Shown: positions 7,023-15,786, counted from the first letter of the stretch. The stretch is DNA of 64,000 nt from Balneolaceae bacterium (GCA_017640665.1 JAEPQE010000004.1:124001-188000); one strand, 5' to 3'. Notes: a model not told the origin generated them from the letters alone. Program-made: numbers and translations.

Positions 7023-8393
7023 CTAGCGCAAACTAAAAATCATTAATTCCATATCGCTATTTCTTTTTTCATAGTCCTTACAAGTACTTGAATAGCCAAA
7101 GGTAATTTCTGCTATTGTAATATCCTTGCTATAGATATGTGTTTCGAATTTATCATGATAGAAACGAACATCATCTGAGATCCCCTCTTTAAAAATTTGG
7201 TTTTCATAATGCAAGTCGTTCCCGGTTTCCGCGTCATACATTAACACATAGGGATAACAATCGGCATTTGTCAGTGCGTATAAAATAATGACAGTATTTC
7301 TTCTAACTTCAAAGCGATATTCTAAGTCATCTCCCCCGGTTGGCATTGGAACATGCCCCAGATAGCTAACGCTAACATCTCCATTTCCCGAGGCAATGAG
7401 ATTATTATAAATTTCTTCCATAACCGGCTTTAACGGAGCTCTTTTTTGTGGCGGTTGATAGGAGGGTTGGGTTGGGGATTGAACTTGTGTACCAGAAAGT
7501 TCTTCTCTGGAGATTGAAAAAGTTAAGATTGCATGTATATCCCAATCACCGAATTGATCTCCAACAAGTCCGAAGATGACCTGATACTCTACATTTTTTT
7601 GTTGGTAAGTAAATCTAACTATTAAATCGGTCCACTCCAGCTCGCCTGAAGTTTCTATCTGTTCCTCTTCGGTCTTTATAAAAGGGGCTATCTCTGTCAG
7701 AGTTTCCTGGCTACTTGAAATGAGCTCTTCTAAGTACGAGGCCGCTAAGTCTCTGTCCTGTAGAGCATGAGATAATTCATGAAAAGTTACTTTAGAAATT
7801 TCTTTTGAGTTATCTCTTTCCCTGTATGTCCCTTTTTGGGAATCATTAAGAAAGCAATTCTTGATAGTATATCGGCTGTATTGGTTTTCATCCACTTGTA
7901 AGAATTCCCCTTTTAAATCGTCTGAATTACTTTCTAACATTCCTATACAGTTTTTTAGTCTTGTAGGAAAGTATTGAGAGAGTTCAGGGGGATCATAAAT
8001 GAGCTGGTTTGTAGTAGGCTTCCCTGCGAGCGTTAGTTCGAGTTTTATAATTTTGCCGGGTACATAGATGTCTGATAGTGTAAGAAGTACTTCTGTACCT
8101 TCAGAACCAGAAAGCAAAAGATTAACCATCTCCATTGTTGTTGTAGAGAGATCAATTTTGATACCATCAATTTCTGTAATCAGATATCCTGTCGTCATAT
8201 TTGCTTTATCAGCAGGGCTATCTTTAGCTACCCCCATTACCATTGGATGATTAGTTTTACCCGTTGGATCTTTTTTCAAATACATGCCATGAAATCCATC
8301 TACACGCGGAATGAATTTTTGTGCAAAGACACTACTAAATGTTAAAAAACAGCACACAAAAAGAAGAGGAAGCTTGTATTTTAGACCTATCAT
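7023..8393 (-). CDS. Secreted PDZ-domain protein
   Basis: The 456-residue protein has a signal peptide ending SSVFAQ (about residue 25) and a PDZ domain at roughly residues 35-125, with the carboxylate-loop region FHGMYLKKDP, GVAKDSPADKANMTTGYLITEIDG and a final LELTLAG strand. The middle contains HELSH at 205-209, which fits a bare HExxH zinc motif but lacks the usual flanking glycine or downstream ligand, so it may be chance. A proline/glutamine-rich linker near residues 300-320 leads to a beta-rich C-terminal part. The ATG follows directly on the stop of the upstream gene (8394) with no gap, so the two are coupled. It probably acts in the periplasm or outside the cell; the substrate is unknown. 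Confidence 0.65.
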   Translation of the reverse strand: MIGLKYKLPLLFVCCFLTFSSVFAQKFIPRVDGFHGMYLKKDPTGKTNHPMVMGVAKDSPADKANMTTGYLITEIDGIKIDLSTTTMEMVNLLLSGSEGTEVLLTLSDIYVPGKIIKLELTLAGKPTTNQLIYDPPELSQYFPTRLKNCIGMLESNSDDLKGEFLQVDENQYSRYTIKNCFLNDSQKGTYRERDNSKEISKVTFHELSHALQDRDLAASYLEELISSSQETLTEIAPFIKTEEEQIETSGELEWTDLIVRFTYQQKNVEYQVIFGLVGDQFGDWDIHAILTFSISREELSGTQVQSPTQPSYQPPQKRAPLKPVMEEIYNNLIASGNGDVSVSYLGHVPMPTGGDDLEYRFEVRRNTVIILYALTNADCYPYVLMYDAETGNDLHYENQIFKEGISDDVRFYHDKFETHIYSKDITIAEITFGYSSTCKDYEKRNSDMELMIFSLR

Positions 8394-8858
8394 TTAGTCA
8401 TCCTTTCTGATATTGCGAAGTAACTCTTCTGTATTCTCTACTCTCAAAAAGCGATCTGCAAATTTCCACTCATTATCATATACATAGGTTGTTGGTACTT
8501 CGGCATAACCAAACCAATCTTCAAACTTGTTTTGAGTATCCTTTACAACTCTAATTAGGGGAAGATCAAGTTCTGAGAAATTGTCCTCCAAAAACTCACT
8601 ATTAAGATCATGATCGGCAGTACTCACCCAAAGAATATTGATATCTACATAATCCTCCTCTCCCCAATAAATAAAATCAGCCTGGTCTATCGAAGAAGTG
8701 TACTCTGGATCAAAATAAAATATGATAATTGGTTTTCCTTCTTCCAAATTTTCCTTGGTGATTATTGAGCCGTCAGCTGCTTCAAATTGAAAATCCGGAA
8801 CATCATTAGTTCCATCTATTAAAAAAAATAGAATTGTCAGGATAGAAATGAACTTCAT
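8394..8858 (-). CDS. Thioredoxin-fold protein without any cysteine
   Basis: The 154-residue product has an N-terminal hydrophobic signal and then a redoxin/TlpA-like pattern: VPDFQFEAADGSIITKENLEEGK, a central strand IIIFYFDPEYTS, a VDINILWVS strand, and the VPTTYVYD cis-proline loop. The place where C-x-x-C should be reads DPEYTSS, and the protein contains no cysteine at all. It therefore cannot do thiol-disulphide chemistry. It may be a binding or scaffold variant working with the PDZ protein encoded immediately downstream. The fold assignment rests on pattern only. A GGAGGAG purine run lies about 45 bases before the start, too far for a ribosome-binding site. Confidence 0.6.
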   Translation of the reverse strand: MKFISILTILFFLIDGTNDVPDFQFEAADGSIITKENLEEGKPIIIFYFDPEYTSSIDQADFIYWGEEDYVDINILWVSTADHDLNSEFLEDNFSELDLPLIRVVKDTQNKFEDWFGYAEVPTTYVYDNEWKFADRFLRVENTEELLRNIRKDD

Positions 8859-8916
8859 AAATGGTACGTTGTGTTATGCTGAAGAATCAGTATAATTAAA
8901 AGGAGGAGAATAATAT

Positions 8917-8934
8917 ATACCCTGTTAAGGGTAT
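8917..8934. terminator. Hairpin between pdxB end and the redoxin-like gene
   Basis: ATACCCT at 8917-8923 and AGGGTAT at 8928-8934 form a perfect 7-bp stem with a GTTA loop, 19 bases past the pdxB stop and about 58 bases upstream of the next minus-strand gene. No clear T-run follows on either strand, so it may be a weak terminator or an operator for the gene starting at 8858. Confidence 0.4.
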
Positions 8935-8953
8935 TAAAATATGCGAGTTTTTG

Positions 8954-10066
8954 CTACTTCCTTTTTACCCCTAACCTCTTCAAATCGTCGAATCCTTTCA
9001 AAAACTTTTCTTCGAGTTTCAAAAAGCTATATTCAAACCGGTAAGGTCGGTCGGTTCTCAGCTTTTGAAACAAAATATCTTTGTCTTGTCGTTGTGCTAA
9101 ATCGCGAAGCACGGCATCATACTCTTTAATGGGATGAAGTCGAAGCAGCCAATCTATCAACGAATATTTGATATGAGCAGGCTTAATCTCTTTAACCTGG
9201 TACAGGTTTTCTGTCAGGGGGCATTTCAATCCAAAAAAGTGGCATAGCTTTTCGCAAATCATGCTACTTGCATTCAGCTTCGATTGTTCTGAGTATCCTG
9301 CGATATGAGGAGTAGCGATAAAAGCCCGATTGGCAAATTCAGCATCAAAATCCGGTTCGTTCTCCCACACATCAATAACTATGTCTTTTACTTGTCCGGA
9401 GTCCATAGCTTTAGAAACTGCAAATTCATCAATTACTCCCCCCCGGGCTGCATTAATAATTAACTCAAAAGATCGTGTGATCATTTTTTCCTCGTTAAGC
9501 CAGTGCTTGGTTGGATATTTTCCTGCATCGGAAAACGGAACATGGAAGGTAATCACATCACAGTTGAGCACTTCATCAAGAGAGGCTGAATTAAAACCAG
9601 GTTCCCGTTCGGCTCTGGGCGGATCATAAAGCACAGTTTTAAGCCCAAAATCACCGAATATTTCTGCTACAACTGAGCCTGCATTTCCTACACCGACTAT
9701 TCCGCAGGAAAAATCAGCAAGATTTTTGCTTTTTTCTTCTCTCCATAGGAGTAATGCAGTCATTACATATTCAGCCACAGCCCGGGAGTTATTTCCAAGC
9801 GCATCGGCAAACTCAATATTGTTGCTTTTTAAGTAGTCAGTATCTACATGATCTATTCCGGAAGACCCGGTACCTACAAACCTGAGAGATTCGGGGATTT
9901 CGGGAAATGTTTGATGATTGAGTTTTGAAACTGTACGTATAAGTAGTGCATCGAACCCGTTTGTATCAGGTAATCCCTGATGAGGATCATAAGAAGTTAA
10001 TTCAACTTCATTAGGAAGGAATTCTTGCAATCTGTACAGATTTTGATCGGCAATTACTTTGATCAA
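8954..10066 (-). CDS. pdxB: Erythronate-4-phosphate dehydrogenase
   Basis: PdxB oxidises 4-phosphoerythronate with NAD in the DXP-dependent pathway to pyridoxal phosphate. The protein opens IKVIADQNL and has the D-2-hydroxyacid dehydrogenase layout. The Rossmann motif is GIVGVGNAGSVVAEIFGDFG. Catalytic arginine, glutamate and histidine are expected in INAARGGVIDE, DVWENEPDFD and ATPHIAGYS. The specific PdxB feature VGTGSSGIDHVDTDYL followed by GNNSRAVAEYV is present, as is a C-terminal dimerisation extension after residue 280. The start for 370 residues is a TTG at 10064-10066, with no ATG nearby. The PLP-dependent enzymes elsewhere in the window are consumers, but no pathway neighbour adjoins it. 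Confidence 0.88.
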   Translation of the reverse strand: MIKVIADQNLYRLQEFLPNEVELTSYDPHQGLPDTNGFDALLIRTVSKLNHQTFPEIPESLRFVGTGSSGIDHVDTDYLKSNNIEFADALGNNSRAVAEYVMTALLLWREEKSKNLADFSCGIVGVGNAGSVVAEIFGDFGLKTVLYDPPRAEREPGFNSASLDEVLNCDVITFHVPFSDAGKYPTKHWLNEEKMITRSFELIINAARGGVIDEFAVSKAMDSGQVKDIVIDVWENEPDFDAEFANRAFIATPHIAGYSEQSKLNASSMICEKLCHFFGLKCPLTENLYQVKEIKPAHIKYSLIDWLLRLHPIKEYDAVLRDLAQRQDKDILFQKLRTDRPYRFEYSFLKLEEKFLKGFDDLKRLGVKRK

Positions 10067-10119
10067 AGAAAATCAGGTTTAAGTGAGAAAATAATACTGA
10101 ATTGACCTATACTTGGTCT

Positions 10120-11463
10120 ATGAGTACTAAGTATAACATAGTTTCACTTATTCGCAAAAAGCGGGATGGGCAAAGCCTTACGAGCGATGAAATGAAATAT
10201 ATCGTTCAGGCATATACCTTAAATGATATCGAAGACTACCAGGTGAGTGCCTTTTTAATGGCTGGTTTTTTGAATGGGATGAATACAGAAGAATCTGCGG
10301 CGTTAACCGAATCGATGCTTAATTCCGGTATTGTGGTAGACCTGTCTTCTATTCCGGGTAAAAAAGTTGACAAACATTCTACAGGAGGGGTTGGAGATAA
10401 ACTTTCGTTGATTCTGGCCCCGGTAGTCTCTGCAGCAGGAGTTCCTGTTCCAATGATTTCGGGTCGTGGATTAGGTCATACCGGAGGCACGCTTGATAAA
10501 CTGGAATCCATTCCGGGGTTTTATACTGATATGAATCTGGAGCGATATGTGGAAATTATCTCTAAATACAATCTGGTACTGGCAGGTCAAACTAAAGAAA
10601 TCGCCCCGGCTGATAAAAAACTTTATGCACTTCGTGATGTAACAGCTACGGTAGAGTTCATCCCTTATATTGCAGGAAGTATTATGAGCAAAAAGTTAGC
10701 TGAGGGAATTGATGCACTTGTGCTTGATGTAAAATATGGTTCCGGCGCTTTTATGAAGACGATTGATGATGCTATTGAACTGGCAGAGGCTCTTGTTAGG
10801 ATTGGCGGTCAATTTGGAAAAAGGACGATTGCATATCTCACAAATATGAATCAACCATTAGGATTTAATATCGGGAACTGGTTGGAAGTGGAAGAATGTA
10901 TACATGCGCTTCATGGAGATGGTCCCGATGATATTCTCAAGCTTTCAAACCTGCTTTCTGGAACGATGATTTATTTGGGCGATAAAGCCGGAAGTGTTCA
11001 GGAAGGAATCAAAATGAGCGAAGAAGTGATTTCGAACGGCAAAGCATTTCAAAAATGGATCGATATTGTAGAAGAACAGGGAGGGGATTCATCGGTTATT
11101 AAGAACCCGGAAAGCTATCCAAAAGCAACCTATGAGTTTGAACTCCAAAGTAAGAACGAAGGATTTATCCGTTCCATGAACTCTTATGATATTGGAATGG
11201 GCTCTTTGGAGCTTGGAGCAGGTCGTAAAACTATTGAAGATGTCATTGATCCGGTAGCGGGGATTTCACTGAAAAAGAAAGTTGGTGACAAAATCTCCAA
11301 AGGTGAAACAATTTTGACTGGATTCACGAACAAGCCTGCCACGATTGAAGCTGTTACGGAACTATTATACGGGGCGGTGGAAATTAGTAGTGAGCAACCG
11401 AAACCGGAACGTTTGGTTACTCATATTTGCGACAGCGAAGGCACAAGGGCATTTGAGCTTTAG
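10120..11463 (+). CDS. pdp: Pyrimidine-nucleoside phosphorylase
   Basis: This enzyme splits uridine, thymidine or deoxyuridine to the base and (deoxy)ribose-1-phosphate for salvage. The phosphate-binding signature KVDKHSTGGVGDKLSLIL and the following SGRGLGHTGGTLDKLESIPG are diagnostic of the family. LRDVTATVEFIPYIAGSIMSKK and LVLDVKYGSGAFMK form the rest of the active site, and a C-terminal hammerhead domain (IDPVAGISLKKKVGDKISKGE) completes it. The ATG at 10120 gives 447 residues; an in-frame TTG at 10102 would add six. The gene is transcribed divergently from pdxB. Thymidine-only phosphorylase (DeoA) is the main alternative. Confidence 0.92.
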   Translation: MSTKYNIVSLIRKKRDGQSLTSDEMKYIVQAYTLNDIEDYQVSAFLMAGFLNGMNTEESAALTESMLNSGIVVDLSSIPGKKVDKHSTGGVGDKLSLILAPVVSAAGVPVPMISGRGLGHTGGTLDKLESIPGFYTDMNLERYVEIISKYNLVLAGQTKEIAPADKKLYALRDVTATVEFIPYIAGSIMSKKLAEGIDALVLDVKYGSGAFMKTIDDAIELAEALVRIGGQFGKRTIAYLTNMNQPLGFNIGNWLEVEECIHALHGDGPDDILKLSNLLSGTMIYLGDKAGSVQEGIKMSEEVISNGKAFQKWIDIVEEQGGDSSVIKNPESYPKATYEFELQSKNEGFIRSMNSYDIGMGSLELGAGRKTIEDVIDPVAGISLKKKVGDKISKGETILTGFTNKPATIEAVTELLYGAVEISSEQPKPERLVTHICDSEGTRAFEL

Positions 11464-11536
11464 CATGTTGAATTACGATAATAATCAGTTAACTTAGTTC
11501 CTGATATAAAAAGGGCATAAAAATACGGTAAAAACC

Positions 11537-12283
11537 ATGTTAAAAAGATTTATTCGCGCTATCAAATCGATGTTCGGTGGAGTTATCAGCTCCATGGAGA
11601 ACCCAAAATTAATTTTAGAGCAGAATATTCGGGAACTGAACGATCAGATTCCTCAAATGAATGAGAATATCGCGACTGTAAAAGCAAATCTCATCATGCT
11701 TCAGAAAGAAGTAAAGCGTAATGAAAAACAGATTGTAGATCTTACTTCAAAAATAAAATCTGCTATCAAAGCGAACAGAGATGATATTGCAGAGGGGTAT
11801 GCTCTCCAGTTAGAAAAAGCGAAAGAGACGATTATTCATTCAAAAGATCAGCTTCAGTTTGCGGAGCGTGCGTATGAAAAAGCACTTAAAGTAAAAAAAG
11901 TGTTCATGCGTGAAAAAGACCGCAAAATCCAGGAAGCCAAAGAAGCTTTACGAGCCAGCGAGCGCGCAGAATGGCAATCAAAGATTGCGGATACTTTAGA
12001 GCAATTTGAAGTGGGTGGAATTGATCAGACTCATGACGAAATGATTTCTCGTATCAACGAAGAGTCAGCTAAAAACGAAGCACGTATGGAAATCGCACTC
12101 GATAGCATCGATACTCAAACAATGGAAATCGAAGCAAATGCTGAAAAAATCAGAGCACACGAGCTGGTAGAACAGTTTAAGCTTGAGATGGGAGAGTCAT
12201 CCGGTTCTATCTCTATTGATGAAGAGCCTGAGAAGGAAGAAGCTGCTCCTTCAAAATCTGTTGGCAATAAAGAAAAAAGCTAA
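11537..12283 (+). CDS. pspA: PspA/IM30 (Vipp1) family membrane-stress protein
   Basis: PspA proteins are the bacterial members of the ESCRT-III fold family; they assemble on stressed membranes and limit leakage. The N-terminal amphipathic helix (MLKRFIRAIKSMFGGVISSM) is followed by ENPKLILEQNIRELNDQIPQM, a long coiled-coil hairpin through about residue 140, and the C-terminal helices with NEARMEIALDSIDTQTMEIE and ELVEQFKLEMG near residues 190-230. An acidic, lysine- and serine-rich tail ends the 248-residue protein. It is the first gene of a close-packed set: a shortened PspA paralogue follows after 12 bases, then a membrane coiled-coil protein. A two-domain AAA+ ATPase lies further on. No pspF, pspB or pspC is present. 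Confidence 0.92.
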   Translation: MLKRFIRAIKSMFGGVISSMENPKLILEQNIRELNDQIPQMNENIATVKANLIMLQKEVKRNEKQIVDLTSKIKSAIKANRDDIAEGYALQLEKAKETIIHSKDQLQFAERAYEKALKVKKVFMREKDRKIQEAKEALRASERAEWQSKIADTLEQFEVGGIDQTHDEMISRINEESAKNEARMEIALDSIDTQTMEIEANAEKIRAHELVEQFKLEMGESSGSISIDEEPEKEEAAPSKSVGNKEKS

Positions 12284-12295
12284 CAGGCTACCATC

Positions 12296-12760
12296 ATGAG
12301 TACCCGAAGCGAACAGGAACGCGAACGTCTGAAAGAAGAATACAAGGATCACTACCGACGTATTAAAGAGGCGAAAGAGCGTTTAAAGCAAACCGAACAA
12401 AAAGGGAAGATTGCACAGGCATTGAATAATATGAATGCCGACGAGCTCCTGGGATCGGTGGATGAATTTTTGGGTAAAGTAAAAGATAAAGTTACCAACG
12501 TAGAAGCCCGGCTTGATGTGGCAATGGATAGTCTGGATGAAGATGATCCATCATCTGCTGCAGGAAAAATAAAGCAGGAAGAGCTGGATGCCGAAATAAA
12601 AAAGCAAAAAGCCAAACAAACTCTGCAACAAGTAAAAGCTGAAATGGGTATGCTGTATTCGGAAATTGAAAAACACGCCGAAGAAATTCATGCAGAAAAA
12701 ACGATAGGAACCAAAAAGGAAGACGCTTCCAATAACGAAGACACTTCAGAAAAAAGTTAA
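12296..12760 (+). CDS. Shortened PspA paralogue (C-terminal helices only)
   Basis: The 154-residue coiled-coil protein aligns by eye with the last 90 residues of the PspA encoded just upstream: GKIAQAL with SKIADTL, VEARLDVAMDSLD with NEARMEIALDSID, and LQQVKAEMG with VEQFKLEMG. It begins with a short charged helix (SEQERERLKEEYKDHYRRIKEA) in place of the membrane-inserting helix and long hairpin, and ends in an acidic, serine-rich tail like that of PspA. It is soluble. The frame is open from ATG to stop with normal codon use, so it is a maintained short version rather than a broken gene. Co-assembly with or capping of PspA is an inference. Its stop overlaps the next start by one base (TAATG). 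Confidence 0.8.
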   Translation: MSTRSEQERERLKEEYKDHYRRIKEAKERLKQTEQKGKIAQALNNMNADELLGSVDEFLGKVKDKVTNVEARLDVAMDSLDEDDPSSAAGKIKQEELDAEIKKQKAKQTLQQVKAEMGMLYSEIEKHAEEIHAEKTIGTKKEDASNNEDTSEKS

Positions 12761-13650
12761 TGTCTACAGACGAGTTAAATATAAATTATACGAGGGAAGC
12801 GTTCCTTAATCCTATCAATTTGGGAGTCTTGCTTGCCTCAACATTAGGCGCCTTATTTTTTAGCAATTTGAGTGTTGATATCTCAAATATTCTTCTTTCT
12901 ACCGTTTTTGGAGTGGAGTTGATGTATTTAGGGGTGGTTCCAAAACTACCTCGTTTCCGAAAGAGAGTAGAACTGAAAAAAATAAAAGAGCGTCACGCCT
13001 CTAGCAATGAAAAAGATTTGTTTCAATCCCTTGACTCAGCAAGTCAGAAGCGTTTTTTAGTGCTTAAGCACCTGGCACAATTAGTGCAGGAAAATTTTGA
13101 GAAACTGCCATATAGCTCTCAGGGGTTATTAGATAACATCGGTAAGAAAATTGATGAATTGCTCGGTAACTACCTAACATTGCTTGATCTGATTAAACGC
13201 TACGAAATATACCTGAATACCTCTTTAGAGACGAATCTGAAGGAAGAGGTTGTTCGCCAGATTGAAGAAATAAAAAGTATCGAATCTGAGAAATTGAAGC
13301 GTACCAAATCCAGACGTGTGGCAATTATGCAAAAGCGTTTGCAGAAGTTTAAGATTGCTAAAGAAAAGTATCTGGTGTGTGAAACTCATCTTGAGACCAT
13401 CGAAGATGCTGTTCGCTATATTTACGAGCAGTCGATGACGATGAGCAACCCTGAAGAAATTGGTTTCCAGTTGGATAACCTGCTTACCGAGGTGGATGAA
13501 ACCTCACAACTTATCGATGATCTGGATCAGGACATTCTTCCTGAATACACTACGGAATGGGAAACAGAACTCGATTTCGATTCTATTTTGGATGAACTAT
13601 CTGATGACGTAACTTCAGAAGTAAAACCAAAGAAAAGAGTCCAGGAATAA
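12760..13650 (+). CDS. PspA-operon membrane protein with long coiled-coil cytoplasmic part
   Basis: This 296-residue product is not in a family I can name. After about 16 polar residues it has two hydrophobic segments, near residues 20-36 (GVLLASTLGALFF) and 42-60 (ISNILLSTVFGVELMYLGVV). A proline/arginine stretch PKLPRFRKRVELKKIKERH follows, and then a highly charged helical region to residue 290 with likely coiled coils around 165-230. The end is acidic. The position, overlapping the shortened PspA gene and 2 bases before a crotonase gene, suggests a membrane anchor for PspA proteins, comparable in role but not in sequence to PspB/PspC. Confidence 0.65.
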   Translation: MSTDELNINYTREAFLNPINLGVLLASTLGALFFSNLSVDISNILLSTVFGVELMYLGVVPKLPRFRKRVELKKIKERHASSNEKDLFQSLDSASQKRFLVLKHLAQLVQENFEKLPYSSQGLLDNIGKKIDELLGNYLTLLDLIKRYEIYLNTSLETNLKEEVVRQIEEIKSIESEKLKRTKSRRVAIMQKRLQKFKIAKEKYLVCETHLETIEDAVRYIYEQSMTMSNPEEIGFQLDNLLTEVDETSQLIDDLDQDILPEYTTEWETELDFDSILDELSDDVTSEVKPKKRVQE

Positions 13651-13652
13651 GA

Positions 13653-14432
13653 ATGAGTAAAGACTTTGAAACGCTGATTTTGGAAACAGATGATTCCGGA
13701 ATCAGTACGCTTACCATCAATCGTCCAAAACAACTAAACGCACTTAACAATCAGGTTTTTGAGGATCTGGATGCAGCTCTGGACAAAATCGAGAAAAATG
13801 ATTCTATTCGGGCTTTGATTATAACTGGATCAGGAGAAAAAGCTTTTGTAGCCGGTGCTGATATCAAAGAATTTGCAGACTTCAACTCTAAGCAAGCTAC
13901 CGAACTTTCGAAAAGAGGGCATCGGGTTTTTCAGCGTATTGAAGATTTAACAATTCCGGTGTTGGCTGCAATTAATGGATATGCTTTAGGTGGTGGGTTT
14001 GAATTGGCGCTTTCATGTCATTTAAGAATTGCATCCCAAAATGCACTGGTAGGTTTACCGGAAGTAAGTCTTGGATTAATTCCTGGCTACGGCGGTACTC
14101 AACGATTAACTAAGATTGTAGGGCAACCCAAAGCACTTGAATTAATAATGTCAGGTCGTTTTGCGAAAGCTGAGGAAGCTTTACAACTGGGACTTGTAAA
14201 CACTATAGCAGAAGGTGATCTTGTTGAAGAAGCAAAAAAGATGCTCTCGGGAATGATAAAACAAGCACCTCTGGCTTTAAAAAATGCTATATTGGCAGTT
14301 AGTGAAGCAGGAAATGATTCAGGATTCGAATCGGAAGCAAATCTATTTGGAGATTTGTTCGACACTGCTGATTTTAAAGAGGGAACTTCGGCATTCATCG
14401 AGAAACGTAAACCGAATTTCTCCGGTAAATAG
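13653..14432 (+). CDS. Enoyl-CoA hydratase/isomerase (crotonase) family protein
   Basis: Enoyl-CoA hydratases add water to 2-enoyl-CoA in beta-oxidation. The oxyanion-hole motifs are AFVAGADIKEFADF and NGYALGGGFELALSCHLRIA. Both catalytic glutamates of true hydratases are present, one in GGGFELAL and the second in GLPEVSLGLIPGYGGTQRL. Length is 259 residues, normal for the family. It starts only 2 bases after the membrane coiled-coil gene, so it belongs to the pspA transcript, which is an unusual place for a fatty-acid enzyme. No other beta-oxidation gene lies nearby. The chain-length preference is unknown. Confidence 0.9.
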   Translation: MSKDFETLILETDDSGISTLTINRPKQLNALNNQVFEDLDAALDKIEKNDSIRALIITGSGEKAFVAGADIKEFADFNSKQATELSKRGHRVFQRIEDLTIPVLAAINGYALGGGFELALSCHLRIASQNALVGLPEVSLGLIPGYGGTQRLTKIVGQPKALELIMSGRFAKAEEALQLGLVNTIAEGDLVEEAKKMLSGMIKQAPLALKNAILAVSEAGNDSGFESEANLFGDLFDTADFKEGTSAFIEKRKPNFSGK

Positions 14433-14511
14433 GAACTAATATTTCGTTAATGAGCGACGAGCCTCCATCGGGTAGCATATCAAATCGTAAAAAAACAGGA
14501 GCCAGATAATT

Positions 14512-15786
14512 ATGGAATGGCTCCTCATCGTTGCAACCATTTTTCTAAGTGGGTTTTTCTCAGGGTCTGAAATAGCCTTTGTTACGGCTAATAAGTTGAA
14601 ACTGGAAGTGGCTTCCCGGAAGAATAATTTCATAGCTAATTCTCTTGAGTTCTTTAAGAGTAACCCGGAGACCTTTATAACAACTACACTGGTCGGGAAT
14701 AACATCATCAATGTGCTTTACGCTACATTGATGGCCATATTCCTTGTGAATCCGATTATCGGATATTCGGAAGCTTGGTTTAGCCATACCCCTACTGAAT
14801 TCCAGGTTTTACTGGTTCAGACTATCATTGCTTCTGTATTAATTATGATTTTCGGGGAGATTCTCCCAAAAGCTATTTTTAGAGCACAAGCAGATGTAAT
14901 GGTCAGTATAATCGCAATTCCATTACGTGTATGTTATTACTTACTCCGCCCACTAATTGCCATTGCTAACAGCTCATCTAGAGTTTTAATAAAATGGTTG
15001 GTGGCCGACGCTGAAGAAGCAGTATCACTATATCGGCGACAGGATGTAGAGCTTATTTTTAGAGAACTTCGGGAAAGTGGCGGAAGTGAAGATATTGATC
15101 AGGACGATTCAGAAATTCTGCACAATGTGCTCGAACTTTCGACTAAAAGAGTAAAAGAATCTATGATTCCCCGAATCGAGATCGAAGCTGTAGATAAAAA
15201 AACATCACTTGATGAGGTGTTGGATTTGTTCATTAAATCCGGGCATTCTAAACTTCCGATTTACCAGGATTCTATTGATGATGTGATTGGAGTGGTATTT
15301 GCTTACGATCTTTTTAATAATCCGAAGACGTTGAACGAGATTATCCGTCCTGTTAAACTGGTTCCCTACAGCAAAAAATCGAAGGATTTACTTACTGAGT
15401 TTCGTCAGTCTAATATGTCCGTAGCCATTGTATTGGATGAATATGGAGGAACGGCTGGGATGGTTACCATAGAAGACTTATTGGAAGAGGTTGTTGGAGA
15501 TATTCAGGATGAGCATGATGTAGATGATGAAATCATGAAAAAGCTCTCACCGAATACTTTTGTAGTTTCGGGAAATGTGGAAATTGGAGAACTCGTTTCA
15601 AAGTTTGAAGAAATTACGCTTCCGGTGGAACCTTCGGAGTATGATACCGTAGCGGGCTACATAATAAATTATTTGGGGCGCATTCCTACCGTGAATGAAG
15701 AGGTGCTTATTGAGGACAAAAAATTCATAATTAGTAAAGCGACTCAAAGCAGAATTGAAACAGTGAAACTCATTTTAATTGAGTAG
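14512..15786 (+). CDS. CNNM/CorC-type membrane protein (DUF21, CBS pair, CorC_HlyC domain)
   Basis: This 424-residue protein belongs to the HlyC/CorC or CNNM group linked to magnesium/cobalt homeostasis. The N-terminal DUF21 region has about four membrane helices, beginning with LLIVATIFLSGFFSGSEIAF. A CBS pair follows with VKESMIPRIEIEAVDKKTSLDEV and IVLDEYGGTAGMVTIEDLLEEVVGDI. A C-terminal CorC_HlyC transporter-associated domain (VSGNVEIGELVSKFE...DTVAGYI) ends it. The ATG at 14512 lies 79 bases after the crotonase gene. It is flanked by pspA-cluster genes and may share their membrane-homeostasis context. The older name 'hemolysin' for this family is misleading. Confidence 0.9.
   Translation: MEWLLIVATIFLSGFFSGSEIAFVTANKLKLEVASRKNNFIANSLEFFKSNPETFITTTLVGNNIINVLYATLMAIFLVNPIIGYSEAWFSHTPTEFQVLLVQTIIASVLIMIFGEILPKAIFRAQADVMVSIIAIPLRVCYYLLRPLIAIANSSSRVLIKWLVADAEEAVSLYRRQDVELIFRELRESGGSEDIDQDDSEILHNVLELSTKRVKESMIPRIEIEAVDKKTSLDEVLDLFIKSGHSKLPIYQDSIDDVIGVVFAYDLFNNPKTLNEIIRPVKLVPYSKKSKDLLTEFRQSNMSVAIVLDEYGGTAGMVTIEDLLEEVVGDIQDEHDVDDEIMKKLSPNTFVVSGNVEIGELVSKFEEITLPVEPSEYDTVAGYIINYLGRIPTVNEEVLIEDKKFIISKATQSRIETVKLILIE

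Noticed and set aside
7767-7781. HELSH in the PDZ protein read as a zinc-protease site
   Set aside because: No conserved surroundings or third ligand could be identified; kept only as a remark in the gene entry and in one finding.
10102-10119. Upstream TTG start for the pyrimidine phosphorylase
   Set aside because: The ATG at 10120 fits the family start; the TTG codon lies in a stretch that looks like promoter sequence.
12296-12760. Half-PspA gene as a decayed pseudogene of pspA
   Set aside because: The frame is open from ATG to stop, has ordinary codon use, overlaps the next gene and keeps the conserved C-terminal helices.
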